In this document: piece by piece, positions 1 through 5,534 of the stretch
How positions within the stretch are numbered: the first letter of the stretch is position 1
Layout of the letters: the number at the start of each line of letters is the position of its first letter
Origin: Lachnospiraceae bacterium
Lineage (GTDB): Bacteria; Bacillota_A; Clostridia; Lachnospirales; Lachnospiraceae
NCBI GenBank assembly: GCA_031262285.1
Contig: JAISHZ010000016.1
Span: 1-8,448, forward strand
Length of the DNA stretch: 8,448 nucleotides
Reading direction: 5' to 3'
Made by a program: the position numbers and the translations under genes
Notes under the pieces: generated by a model
Seen by the model: the letters and a program-made list of their open reading frames with translations, nothing else
Databases searched by the model: none
What the model was told of the DNA's origin: nothing

Positions 1-148
1 CACTTCTGCGCCGGTACCTTATTTACTATATGACAGTCAAGAGCCACAGTCTCATACGTGGAAATATAATGAAGCAGAAGCCACCGCTTCGGGGAATTTC
101 GTCAAAGAGGGGTGGAAAATGATTGATCTATTATTCGAGACAAAATGA
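1..148 (+). CDS. apgM: C-terminal end of ApgM-type cofactor-independent phosphoglycerate mutase / proposed homoserine kinase (partial)
   Basis: A reading frame enters from the left edge (first whole codon at base 2) and stops at TGA 146-148, giving 48 residues. It begins TSAPVPYLLYDS, which matches the metal-site segment (HT..PVP..(I/L)YDS) near the end of archaeal-type 2,3-bisphosphoglycerate-independent phosphoglycerate mutases of the alkaline-phosphatase superfamily. The tail, ASGNFVKEGWKMIDLLF, also fits the usual (T/S)G.(Y/F)(I/V)..G..(L/M)(M/I)D.L ending. In clostridia a branch of this family sits in threonine operons and has been proposed to act as homoserine kinase. Aspartate kinase lies directly downstream, which favours that role here, but function is inferred. 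The gap to the preferred lysC start is 32 bp, so the two are probably co-transcribed. Only the C-terminus is visible, so integrity of the rest is unknown. Confidence 0.72.
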   Translation, partial: TSAPVPYLLYDSQEPQSHTWKYNEAEATASGNFVKEGWKMIDLLFETK

Positions 149-180
149 AACAGGATCTATCACAGATAGGAGCAAACAAA

Positions 181-1512
181 ATGGCAAAAGTAGTAAAGTT
201 TGGAGGCAGTTCCTTAGCAAATGCGGAGCAATTTCAAAAGGTATCGATGATAATACGATCTGATCCGGAGCGAAAATATGTCGTTCCTTCCGCACCGGGT
301 AAGCGGTTTTCGGGGGATACCAAAGTGACCGATATGCTATATGCGTGTTACGCACTGGCAGAGCAAGGTGCGGATTTTATGCCGAATTTGAACGCGATCG
401 CGCATCGCTATCAAGAGATTATTGACGGATTGTCACTCGATTGTGACTTAACGCAAGAATTTCAAGTCATTGCGGAGCAGTTTTCGAACAAAGCAGGGAG
501 CAATTACGCCGCATCTCGAGGGGAATACTTAAACGCGATTATCATGGCACAGTATTTGGGGTATACGTTTATAGACGCTGCCGATGTAATTTTCTTTACG
601 GAACAAGGGCAGTTTGACGCCCAAAGAACGCACGAGATCCTGTCGAAGCGTTTGACGGAATGCGAAAATGCTGTGATTCCCGGTTTTTATGGATCCCGCG
701 TTACGGCGGAACAGTCATATGTGGTACAAACTTTTTCCAGAGGCGGTTCCGATATCACAGGTTCCATCGTCGCCAAAGCGGTGAAAGCTGACGTGTATGA
801 GAATTGGACAGATGTGAACGGATTTTTGTTGGCAGATCCCCGTATCGTGCAAAACCCTGTTGGGATCGAGATGATTACTTATCGAGAACTGCGAGAGCTT
901 TCTTATATGGGAGCAGGGGTGCTGCATGAGGATGCGATCTTTCCGGTACGTAAAGAGGATATCCCGATCAATATCCGCAATACCAACGCCCCGGAGCAAA
1001 AAGGCACATGGATCGTAGGCAGTACTTGCCAAAAATCAAAATACACCATAACCGGTATCGCAGGTAAAAAAGGATTTTGCTCGATCACGATTGAAAAAGA
1101 TATGATGAATTCCGAGATCGGTTTTGGACGCAAAGTCCTCCAGATATTCGAAGAAAACGGTATTTCCTTTGAACATATGCCATCTGGCATTGATACAATG
1201 ACCATATTTGTCGATCAAGATCAATTTGTGGAAAAAGAACAAAAAGTAGTAGCCGCGATTCATCGTATGGTGGATCCCGATTCGATTGACATCGAAGCAG
1301 ATTTGGCGCTCATCGCTGTCGTAGGCAGAGGGATGAAGTCCGCCAGGGGAACCGCCGCACGTATATTTTCCGCATTGTCACTTTCCCATGTCAATGTCAA
1401 AATGATCGACCAGGGATCTTCGGAGCTCAATGTCATCATCGGTGTGACGAATCAAGATTTTGAAAACGCGATTAGAGCGATTTATTCGATATTTGTGGAT
1501 CCTGTGCAGTAA
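181..1512 (+). CDS. lysC: Aspartate kinase (monofunctional, YclM/ThrD-like, tandem ACT domains)
   Basis: Aspartate kinase phosphorylates L-aspartate with ATP, the first step towards lysine, threonine, methionine and diaminopimelate; it is cytosolic. The 443-residue protein has the N-terminal KFGGSS substrate/ATP motif (6-11), SAPGKR (37-42), the TFSRGGSDITGS kinase motif (184-195) and ENWTDV (207-212). Two C-terminal ACT regulatory domains follow: about 290-360, with SEIGFGRK and SGIDTMTI, and about 375-440, with QGSSELNVIIGV. Length and motif order fit the B. subtilis YclM/ThrD class better than the shorter DapG/LysC classes. I chose ATG 181 because AGGAGC (169-174) lies seven bases upstream and the product then starts MAKVVKFGG as in relatives. 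An ATG at 145 overlaps the upstream stop as ATGA but has no ribosome binding site and would add 12 atypical residues. Feedback control by lysine or threonine is expected from the ACT domains, but the effector cannot be read. The 3' end overlaps convergent aroQ by 41 bp. Confidence 0.95.
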   Translation: MAKVVKFGGSSLANAEQFQKVSMIIRSDPERKYVVPSAPGKRFSGDTKVTDMLYACYALAEQGADFMPNLNAIAHRYQEIIDGLSLDCDLTQEFQVIAEQFSNKAGSNYAASRGEYLNAIIMAQYLGYTFIDAADVIFFTEQGQFDAQRTHEILSKRLTECENAVIPGFYGSRVTAEQSYVVQTFSRGGSDITGSIVAKAVKADVYENWTDVNGFLLADPRIVQNPVGIEMITYRELRELSYMGAGVLHEDAIFPVRKEDIPINIRNTNAPEQKGTWIVGSTCQKSKYTITGIAGKKGFCSITIEKDMMNSEIGFGRKVLQIFEENGISFEHMPSGIDTMTIFVDQDQFVEKEQKVVAAIHRMVDPDSIDIEADLALIAVVGRGMKSARGTAARIFSALSLSHVNVKMIDQGSSELNVIIGVTNQDFENAIRAIYSIFVDPVQ

Positions 1513-1927
1513 GAAGGTCGATGGCTTCAAAATACCCATCGATACCATGACCGTAGATTTGTGCTTGACACGCGGGTGCCGTGACAGATCTCTTGCGAAA
1601 GTCTTCGCGTTCCATGATATTGGATATATGGACTTCGACCTTGGGGATTTGCAGGGAAAGCAGAGCGTCATGAATCGCATAACTGTAGTGTGTGTATGCG
1701 CCGGGATTGATCACGATCCCTTGTGTGCCGTCAAAATAAGCTTCTTGGAGGCGATCAATGATGGCACCTTCATGATTGCTCTGCCAAACGAGTATTTCAT
1801 GACCGGTTTCTTGTGATTTTTGTGCGAATCGTTGTAGTAGGGAAGCATAATCCTGGACGCCATAGACAGAGGTCTCGCGGATCCCGAGGAAATTTAGATT
1901 CGGACCATTAATAACCAGTATTTTCAT
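1472..1927 (-). CDS. aroQ: Type II 3-dehydroquinate dehydratase
   Basis: This enzyme catalyses the third shikimate-pathway step, 3-dehydroquinate to 3-dehydroshikimate, by the type II mechanism; the family forms dodecamers in the cytosol. The 151-residue protein shows the hallmark NGPNLNFLG (8-15), R17, the catalytic Tyr of VYG (Y22), NPGAYTHYS (74-82) with the active-site His, EVHISN (98-103) and FRKRS (110-114). Length agrees with the roughly 145-150 residues usual in the family; the last dozen residues are poorly conserved. I chose ATG 1927 because AAAGG sits six bases upstream and the product begins MKILVINGPN; a start at 1948 would add seven unlike residues. It lies on the same strand as aroE-aroK, 271 bp further on, with its own candidate promoter. 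Its final 41 bp overlap the 3' end of lysC on the opposite strand. Confidence 0.95.
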   Translation of the reverse strand: MKILVINGPNLNFLGIRETSVYGVQDYASLLQRFAQKSQETGHEILVWQSNHEGAIIDRLQEAYFDGTQGIVINPGAYTHYSYAIHDALLSLQIPKVEVHISNIMEREDFRKRSVTAPACQAQIYGHGIDGYFEAIDLLTAQDPQISNKSL

Positions 1928-1944
1928 GGAAGCCTTTCTTTCTT

Positions 1945-2037
1945 GCACTAATATGCAGTAATACGGCGGAAAGCTAGTGCAGAGGTTTGTATTTATCTGG
2001 ACTTCATACGGAAATATCTAAAAGGCATATTCGTATG
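1945..2037 (-). other. aroQ leader with two possible RNA hairpins
   Basis: Between the candidate aroQ promoter and its ribosome binding site, two inverted repeats could fold in the transcript. GCACTA (1945-1950) pairs with TAGTGC (1975-1980) around a 24-base loop. CATACG (2005-2010) pairs with CGTATG (2032-2037) and continues as AATAT/ATATT (2013-2017 with 2027-2031). The first hairpin sits a few bases before the ribosome binding site, so it could affect initiation. Neither resembles a riboswitch I know. They may be chance pairs in AT-rich spacer. Confidence 0.25.
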
Positions 2038-2053
2038 CGTTGTAGCCATTCGT

Positions 2054-2082
2054 ATGATACAATATTCGTCCGGATAATTCAA
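2054..2082 (-). promoter_or_regulatory. Candidate sigma-A promoter of aroQ
   Basis: On the minus strand TTGAAT (2077-2082) and TATCAT (2054-2059) are separated by exactly 17 bases; the -10 box matches TATAAT at five of six positions. Transcription would start near 2047 and leave a leader of about 120 nt before aroQ. It lies in the only sizeable gap of the aro cluster, which suggests that aroQ can be expressed apart from aroE-aroK. Confidence 0.55.
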
Positions 2083-2090
2083 AATCGTTG

Positions 2091-2204
2091 TACTAGTATA
2101 AAGGAATTTAATTAACTTCATGTTATGAATTGACCGGATCACAGTAATGCTCTCAAGCGTTTTGAGTGGAAACATAAAGATAATTGAAAACGTTTATACT
2201 AGTA
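2091..2204. repeat. 12-bp perfect inverted repeat containing palindromic TACTAGTA
   Basis: TACTAGTATAAA at 2091-2102 recurs in reverse complement at 2193-2204. Each copy contains the self-complementary octamer TACTAGTA, so the two boxes are also direct repeats of an 8-bp palindrome. The left copy lies about 10 bp upstream of the aroQ -35 box. The right copy includes the aroK stop codon. CTAG is usually rare in bacterial DNA, which makes two identical octamers in 114 bp notable. Possible readings are a repressor operator pair, the ends of a small inserted element, or a structured aroK 3' end. The 90 bp between them holds only small hairpins, such as CTCAA/TTGAG near 2152-2166. Confidence 0.5.
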
Positions 2205-2726
2205 TGGAAGCTGCTTTCTTGCATCTAGGATGATCGATGCAATCTCTTCGACCTCTTTTTGGTCGGTAGATACGGTGATTTGCGCCATTTCCTCATATAC
2301 CGGAAGTCTCTTCGTCATCAAAGCCTGTAGCGTTTCATGCCATGAATCGTTTTGTAAGAGAGGGCGGGAGGTATCCGTTTGCAATCGCGATTGAATCGTG
2401 ATCGGAGATGCCGATAAATAAACGATGAATCCCAATTGGTGCAAAAGAGGTTGGTTTGCCGGTGTGATCGGCGTACCACCACCGATGGAGAAAATCCGAG
2501 GAGTGAAATCGTCCTTCACCAGTCTTGTCAAAAGTGTAGTTTCTACCTTTCGAAAATATGTTTCTCCTTCGATCCGAAAAATATCCGAAATGGAACGTTC
2601 TTCTTCTTGCTCAATGAAGGAATCGGTGTCAATCCATTCGAACCCTGTTTTCTCTGCCAAAATCTTTCCGACACTGGATTTACCGCTTCCCATAAAGCCT
2701 ATTAAAACAATCGAATCTTTACTCAT
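2199..2726 (-). CDS. aroK: Shikimate kinase
   Basis: Shikimate kinase phosphorylates the 3-hydroxyl of shikimate with ATP, the fifth pathway step; it is a small cytosolic P-loop kinase. The 175-residue product has the P-loop GFMGSGKSS (10-18), the shikimate-binding DTD (33-35), GETYFRKVE with the substrate Arg (54-62, R59), the glycine triad SIGGGTP (80-86) and a lid segment with SRPLL (120-124). Arg140 in the following helix fits the adenine-binding region. Length is normal. The start codon ATG (2724-2726) overlaps the aroE stop as ATGA, and AAGGA lies about nine bases upstream inside aroE, so translation is probably coupled. The stop codon lies within an inverted-repeat arm (2193-2204). Confidence 0.95.
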   Translation of the reverse strand: MSKDSIVLIGFMGSGKSSVGKILAEKTGFEWIDTDSFIEQEEERSISDIFRIEGETYFRKVETTLLTRLVKDDFTPRIFSIGGGTPITPANQPLLHQLGFIVYLSASPITIQSRLQTDTSRPLLQNDSWHETLQALMTKRLPVYEEMAQITVSTDQKEVEEIASIILDARKQLPY

Positions 2727-3613
2727 GTGTCATCTTCCTTCTGTGTACCCTTTGTCTGTAACTGATCTAAGAATTGACGCAACACGATATCCGCCGCCCA
2801 TTCCTCTATGGGATGTTTGAACCACAGTTCATAGGAACAAACAGCTTGATAAAGCAACATTTTGGCACCCGAATACGTTTTCGCTCCTGCTTTTTTTGCG
2901 GATCGAAGAAATTTGGTTTCCAATGGATTGAAAATCAAGTCATATGCGGTGTGTATTTTTTCAAAAAACCGTTCTTCTGTGATCGGAGTTTCGTCTATCC
3001 GAGGGAATAATCCGACATTGGTCGATTGAATCACCAAGAAACGCTTCGTTCCTTCCAGTTTTAAGAGATCAGAATAGGAGAGTGCGGTGGCTATCTCTTG
3101 ATGGGTTACTTGGTTGATCTCAAGGGACAGAGCGGTTGCCTTTTCCGGCGAACGATTACAAATCCTAAGAGAAGCTGCGCCTTCCTTTGCTGCCAGAAAA
3201 GCTGCCGCTCGTGCTGCACCTCCGGCGCCTAACAGAATCACGTCAGCTCCATACAAGGATACATGGTCTGACTTCATAGCGCGGCTAAGTCCGGGTAGAT
3301 CAGTATTGAAGCCCAGAAACCCTTGATTACATCGAACCAGAGTATTGACGGCGCCGATTTGTGCTGCTAAGGGATCAAGTGCTTCCAAATGAGGAATCAC
3401 CGCTTGTTTGTAAGGTACGGTGACATTCAGACCGAGCATCCCCAAGGCATACGCGCCATGAACCGCATCTCCTAAGGCGTTTGGGGCAACACAATAGGAC
3501 AGATATGCGGCATTGTCATCATACAATTCTGAGAATGCTCCATGGATCAGTGGGGAATAGCTATGCTCCACGGGATTGCCGAGTAATCCCAATGATTTTG
3601 TTTGGCTGTCCAC
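2723..3613 (-). CDS. aroE: Shikimate dehydrogenase (NADP+), probable GTG start
   Basis: AroE reduces 3-dehydroshikimate to shikimate with NADPH, the fourth pathway step. Numbered from the GTG start (296 residues), the protein has LGNPVEHSYSP with the two substrate Ser (18 and 20), NVTVPYK with catalytic Lys (K69), AVNT (88-91), the catalytic Asp in NTD (D105), the dinucleotide loop GAGGAAR (129-135) and NRSPEKA. STNVGL and a C-terminal GAKMLLYQA segment follow, the usual place of the conserved Gln. I chose GTG 3613 because GGAGG (plus-strand 3622-3626) lies eight bases before it. The in-frame ATG at 3628 has no ribosome binding site, and the GGAGG would be inside its own first codons. It shares a 4-nt overlap with aroK. 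No convincing promoter lies between it and the tRNA terminator. Confidence 0.93.
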   Translation of the reverse strand: MDSQTKSLGLLGNPVEHSYSPLIHGAFSELYDDNAAYLSYCVAPNALGDAVHGAYALGMLGLNVTVPYKQAVIPHLEALDPLAAQIGAVNTLVRCNQGFLGFNTDLPGLSRAMKSDHVSLYGADVILLGAGGAARAAAFLAAKEGAASLRICNRSPEKATALSLEINQVTHQEIATALSYSDLLKLEGTKRFLVIQSTNVGLFPRIDETPITEERFFEKIHTAYDLIFNPLETKFLRSAKKAGAKTYSGAKMLLYQAVCSYELWFKHPIEEWAADIVLRQFLDQLQTKGTQKEDDT

Positions 3614-3621
3614 GATTGGAT

Positions 3622-3626
3622 CCTCC
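3622..3626 (-). promoter_or_regulatory. Ribosome binding site that fixes the aroE start
   Basis: GGAGG on the minus strand, eight bases before GTG 3613. It overlaps the alternative ATG at 3628, whose own upstream region (3629-3645) has no Shine-Dalgarno sequence. This favours the GTG. Confidence 0.6.
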
Positions 3627-3660
3627 ATTGTTGCGTATTTTGTTATGGATAAGTGTCAAT

Positions 3661-3705
3661 CAAAAAGCTGATGCGAATCACTCTTATGGTGATGCATCAG
3701 CTTTG
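3661..3705 (-). terminator. Rho-independent terminator of tRNA-Thr, ahead of aroE
   Basis: On the minus strand an 11-bp perfect stem (AAAGCTGATGC with GCATCAGCTTT, 3694-3704 and 3664-3674) continues inward as ATCAC/GTGAT around a seven-base loop and ends in a run of five T (3662-3666). It begins only a few bases after the tRNA 3' end. It also stands between the tRNA and aroE, so aroE must rely on read-through or on a promoter I cannot recognise. Confidence 0.8.
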
Positions 3706-3709
3706 TCAC

Positions 3710-3782
3710 AGCTGAAAATGGGAATCGAACCCACGACCTCTTCATTACGAGTGAAGCGCTCTGCCGGCTGAGCTATTTCAGC
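3710..3782 (-). tRNA. tRNA-Thr (anticodon CGU)
   Basis: A complete cloverleaf reads on the minus strand. The acceptor stem is GCTGAAA (5' end at 3782) paired with TTTCAGC (3711-3717). The D arm is GCTC/GAGC, the anticodon arm CTTCA/TGAAG with loop CTCGTAA, then a five-base variable loop and a T arm GTGGG/CCCAT with TTCGATT. The anticodon at positions 34-36 is CGT, reading ACG (threonine). Base 3710 gives a U discriminator, and no CCA is encoded. It is preceded by a strong promoter and followed by a terminator, so it is probably transcribed alone or with read-through into aroE. Confidence 0.97.
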
Positions 3783-3835
3783 TTAAAGCATTTTAGAGAA
3801 TTACGTTATGACGCAAAAGGCGCGGCACGTGAGAT

Positions 3836-3864
3836 ATTATATAATATCCGCGATATATTTGCAA
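3836..3864 (-). promoter_or_regulatory. Strong sigma-A promoter of tRNA-Thr
   Basis: On the minus strand TTGCAA (3859-3864) and a perfect TATAAT (3836-3841) are separated by 17 bases, a near-consensus promoter. The predicted start near 3829 leaves about 47 nt before the mature tRNA 5' end. It lies just beyond the 3' end of the aldo/keto reductase gene. Confidence 0.75.
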
Positions 3865-3913
3865 GTCCTTACAAATGATAAAATATGGAAACGGAAGTAT
3901 ATAAATGGCTATT

Positions 3914-4924
3914 TCATTTCGTAATGACACCATCTTCATCCCACAGGTCATGCCAGTCCTTGGCACCCTGCCAAAGAAAAACTTGTCCTTTGATCAAGCG
4001 ACAGTTCCGGTCGATAGCGGTGAGTGTTTCCATTTCCGCGTCCGTCAAGGGATCCGTGACAGCGGCGCGTAGATTGCTCTCATAATTGGTTTCGCGGATG
4101 GAAAAGGGAATGGGTATCTGTCCGCGTTGTATCGCCCATTTAATACAAATCGTCGCAGGATGAACGTCATGTGCATTGGCGATGGCGACCAGTTCCGGTT
4201 GCTCCATATCCACTACGTCCTCGGCTGTCGTATCGCGCGCGGGGCGATTGGGCGATCCGATGGGGCAGTAACCAATCGGCAACATTCCTTTTGAGACGAC
4301 ATAATCAAAGAGTTCAGGCTGCTGGAAGCAAGGATGAAGCTCCATTTCCATGGCGACCGGTTTGATGCGACACAGAGGAAGTACGGCTTCTAGCTTGGGA
4401 ATCGTCATATTGGACATACCGAGGAAACGCGTAAGTCCCATGTCGACCAGTCTTTCCATTTGACGCCATGTTGTCATATATGCATCAACCGAAAAGGGTA
4501 AGGAATCCGGATTGCGCGTATCCACATCGCAGCCGGGCGGATGGTAATTTGGAAATGGCCAGTGGACAAAGTATAGATCCAGGTAATCAAGTTGTAAATC
4601 TTTGAGGGTTTTCGCACAAGATAAAAGGACATCGCCTTGTCCGTGCATATCATTCCAAAGCTTCGATGAGATAAATAGTTCTTCCCGCGTGACGATGCCT
4701 TCCTGTATCGCTTGCGCATAGACTTCGCCGAGTTGGCTTTCATTTCCGTAACAGGATGCACCGTCAAAAAGACGATACCCGCAGCGGATCGCTCCGGCGA
4801 CAGCCGCCGCTACATTCCTTGCGTCGGCATGATCAGAGCCAAAAGTACCCATGCCGATACCGGGTAAGGTGTCGCCTGTAGAAAGTATCTTTTGTGGTAC
4901 GAGGGTTGGATCAATTGGGTTCAT
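3914..4924 (-). CDS. Aldo/keto reductase (AKR superfamily, substrate unknown)
   Basis: This is a cytosolic NAD(P)H-dependent reductase of the (beta/alpha)8-barrel AKR superfamily. The 336-residue product carries all four catalytic residues in family motifs: GYRLFDGASCYGNE (Asp54, Tyr59), SSKLWN (Lys88) and YFVHWPF (His121). FLGMSN (about 167-172) and the IPIPFSIRETNYESNL region near 270-285, equivalent to the cofactor-phosphate segment, complete the barrel. Length is slightly above the typical 280-320, with a tail rich in Trp and acidic residues. ATG 4924 is preceded by AAGGAGAG at four bases, so the start is secure. The gene stands alone between the tRNA promoter and a long non-coding region. 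The substrate cannot be inferred from the neighbours. A TATATT box occurs upstream on the minus strand (about 5013-5018), but I found no matching -35. Confidence 0.92.
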   Translation of the reverse strand: MNPIDPTLVPQKILSTGDTLPGIGMGTFGSDHADARNVAAAVAGAIRCGYRLFDGASCYGNESQLGEVYAQAIQEGIVTREELFISSKLWNDMHGQGDVLLSCAKTLKDLQLDYLDLYFVHWPFPNYHPPGCDVDTRNPDSLPFSVDAYMTTWRQMERLVDMGLTRFLGMSNMTIPKLEAVLPLCRIKPVAMEMELHPCFQQPELFDYVVSKGMLPIGYCPIGSPNRPARDTTAEDVVDMEQPELVAIANAHDVHPATICIKWAIQRGQIPIPFSIRETNYESNLRAAVTDPLTDAEMETLTAIDRNCRLIKGQVFLWQGAKDWHDLWDEDGVITK

Positions 4925-5190
4925 AAAACTCTCCTTATGTGCTTAGGCGGGATGTTGCTCGTTCTTCAAATGTTTTCTGAGTGTTGTGTCCACTGTAATT
5001 TTTGACATGGGTTAATATACTGTATCGATTTGTAAAGGAATTTCGGTGGGTATTTATTGAAGTAAATTTTTGTTTGTTACTATCTGTAATCATATGGGAA
5101 GGAGTTGGTTGGAATCGCTTTTACAATACCAATTATCATGACAAATATCAAGCCTATTGAAGTTTTAATATCGTAAGTAAGATCTATGGG
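4925..5190. other. Non-coding stretch upstream of the aldo/keto reductase
   Basis: This AT-rich sequence contains the reductase ribosome binding site next to the gene and a small symmetric ATACTGTAT box (5017-5025). It presumably holds the reductase promoter. A 15-codon open frame from ATG 5094, with AAGGAG inside rather than before it, is not supported. I see no RNA gene or other gene here. Confidence 0.4.
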
Positions 5191-5347
5191 GTTACGATTC
5201 ACGCGTTCGTCGATCTTCGTTTAAAGGAAATGTTTCCCGGACGAACCGCACAGAGAATCTAACACCCAAAACTCCCCTCGGCTATGCGTGGTTCGTCCGG
5301 GATATACTGTCCTTCAAACGTAGATCGGCGAACGCATGAACTGTAAC
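5191..5347. repeat. Large imperfect inverted repeat (about 57-bp arms, 42-bp loop)
   Basis: The left arm (5191-5247) and right arm (5290-5347) are reverse complements at about 80 percent of positions by hand alignment. The inner 13 bp is perfect (TCCCGGACGAACC, 5235-5247, with its complement at 5290-5302), and both arms end outside in GTTAC. The 42-base loop lacks internal structure apart from GCA/TGC next to the stem. The element encodes no protein. It ends 23 bp before the promoter of the downstream PD-(D/E)XK gene. It could be a non-autonomous transposable element (MITE-like), a structured RNA, or a recombination substrate. There is no T-run, so it is not a terminator. I could not identify a target-site duplication with confidence. 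Confidence 0.8.
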
Positions 5348-5370
5348 GTATTTTGAGCTGTATTCTGGAC

Positions 5371-5399
5371 TTGACGAACCATCCTTCCTATGCTATCTT
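5371..5399 (+). promoter_or_regulatory. Extended -10 sigma-A promoter of the Rpn-family nuclease gene
   Basis: TTGACG (5371-5376) and TATCTT (5394-5399) are 17 bases apart, and TGC directly before the -10 supplies the extended -10 TGn motif. The predicted start near 5406 gives a leader of about 129 nt. Three short hairpins could form in this leader: TCCCT/AGGGA with a TTCG loop (5435-5448), GCCG/CGGC (5478-5489) and TGATC/GATCA (5497-5511). The last lies 10 bp before the ribosome binding site. Confidence 0.65.
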
Positions 5400-5534
5400 G
5401 ACAAAAAGGCAACGAAAACGTTCCTTTCGGTCTATCCCTTTCGAGGGAATCTATTCATCTTTTCATTCCTCTTTTACGCCGTGATCGGCACATCTATGAT
5501 CAACGCGATCATCTATTCCTGAAAGGAGCAAACC

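Noticed and set aside
1..180. Lysine or other riboswitch ahead of aspartate kinase
   Set aside because: The sequence is the coding end of the ApgM-like gene, and no lysine-riboswitch core motifs are present.
145..180. Aspartate kinase start at ATG 145, overlapping the upstream stop as ATGA
   Set aside because: No ribosome binding site precedes it and the added residues do not fit the family; ATG 181 has AGGAGC.
2193..2425. Plus-strand open frames opposite aroK and aroE
   Set aside because: They have no ribosome binding sites or family motifs and lie wholly within well-supported minus-strand genes.
5002..5028. Plus-strand promoter TTGACA with TATCGA
   Set aside because: The spacing is only 15 bases, the -10 is poor, and nothing is encoded before the better promoter at 5371.
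5191..5347. CRISPR repeat or rho-independent terminator reading of the large inverted repeat
   Set aside because: There is one pair of inverted arms, not regularly spaced direct repeats, and no T-run follows on either strand.
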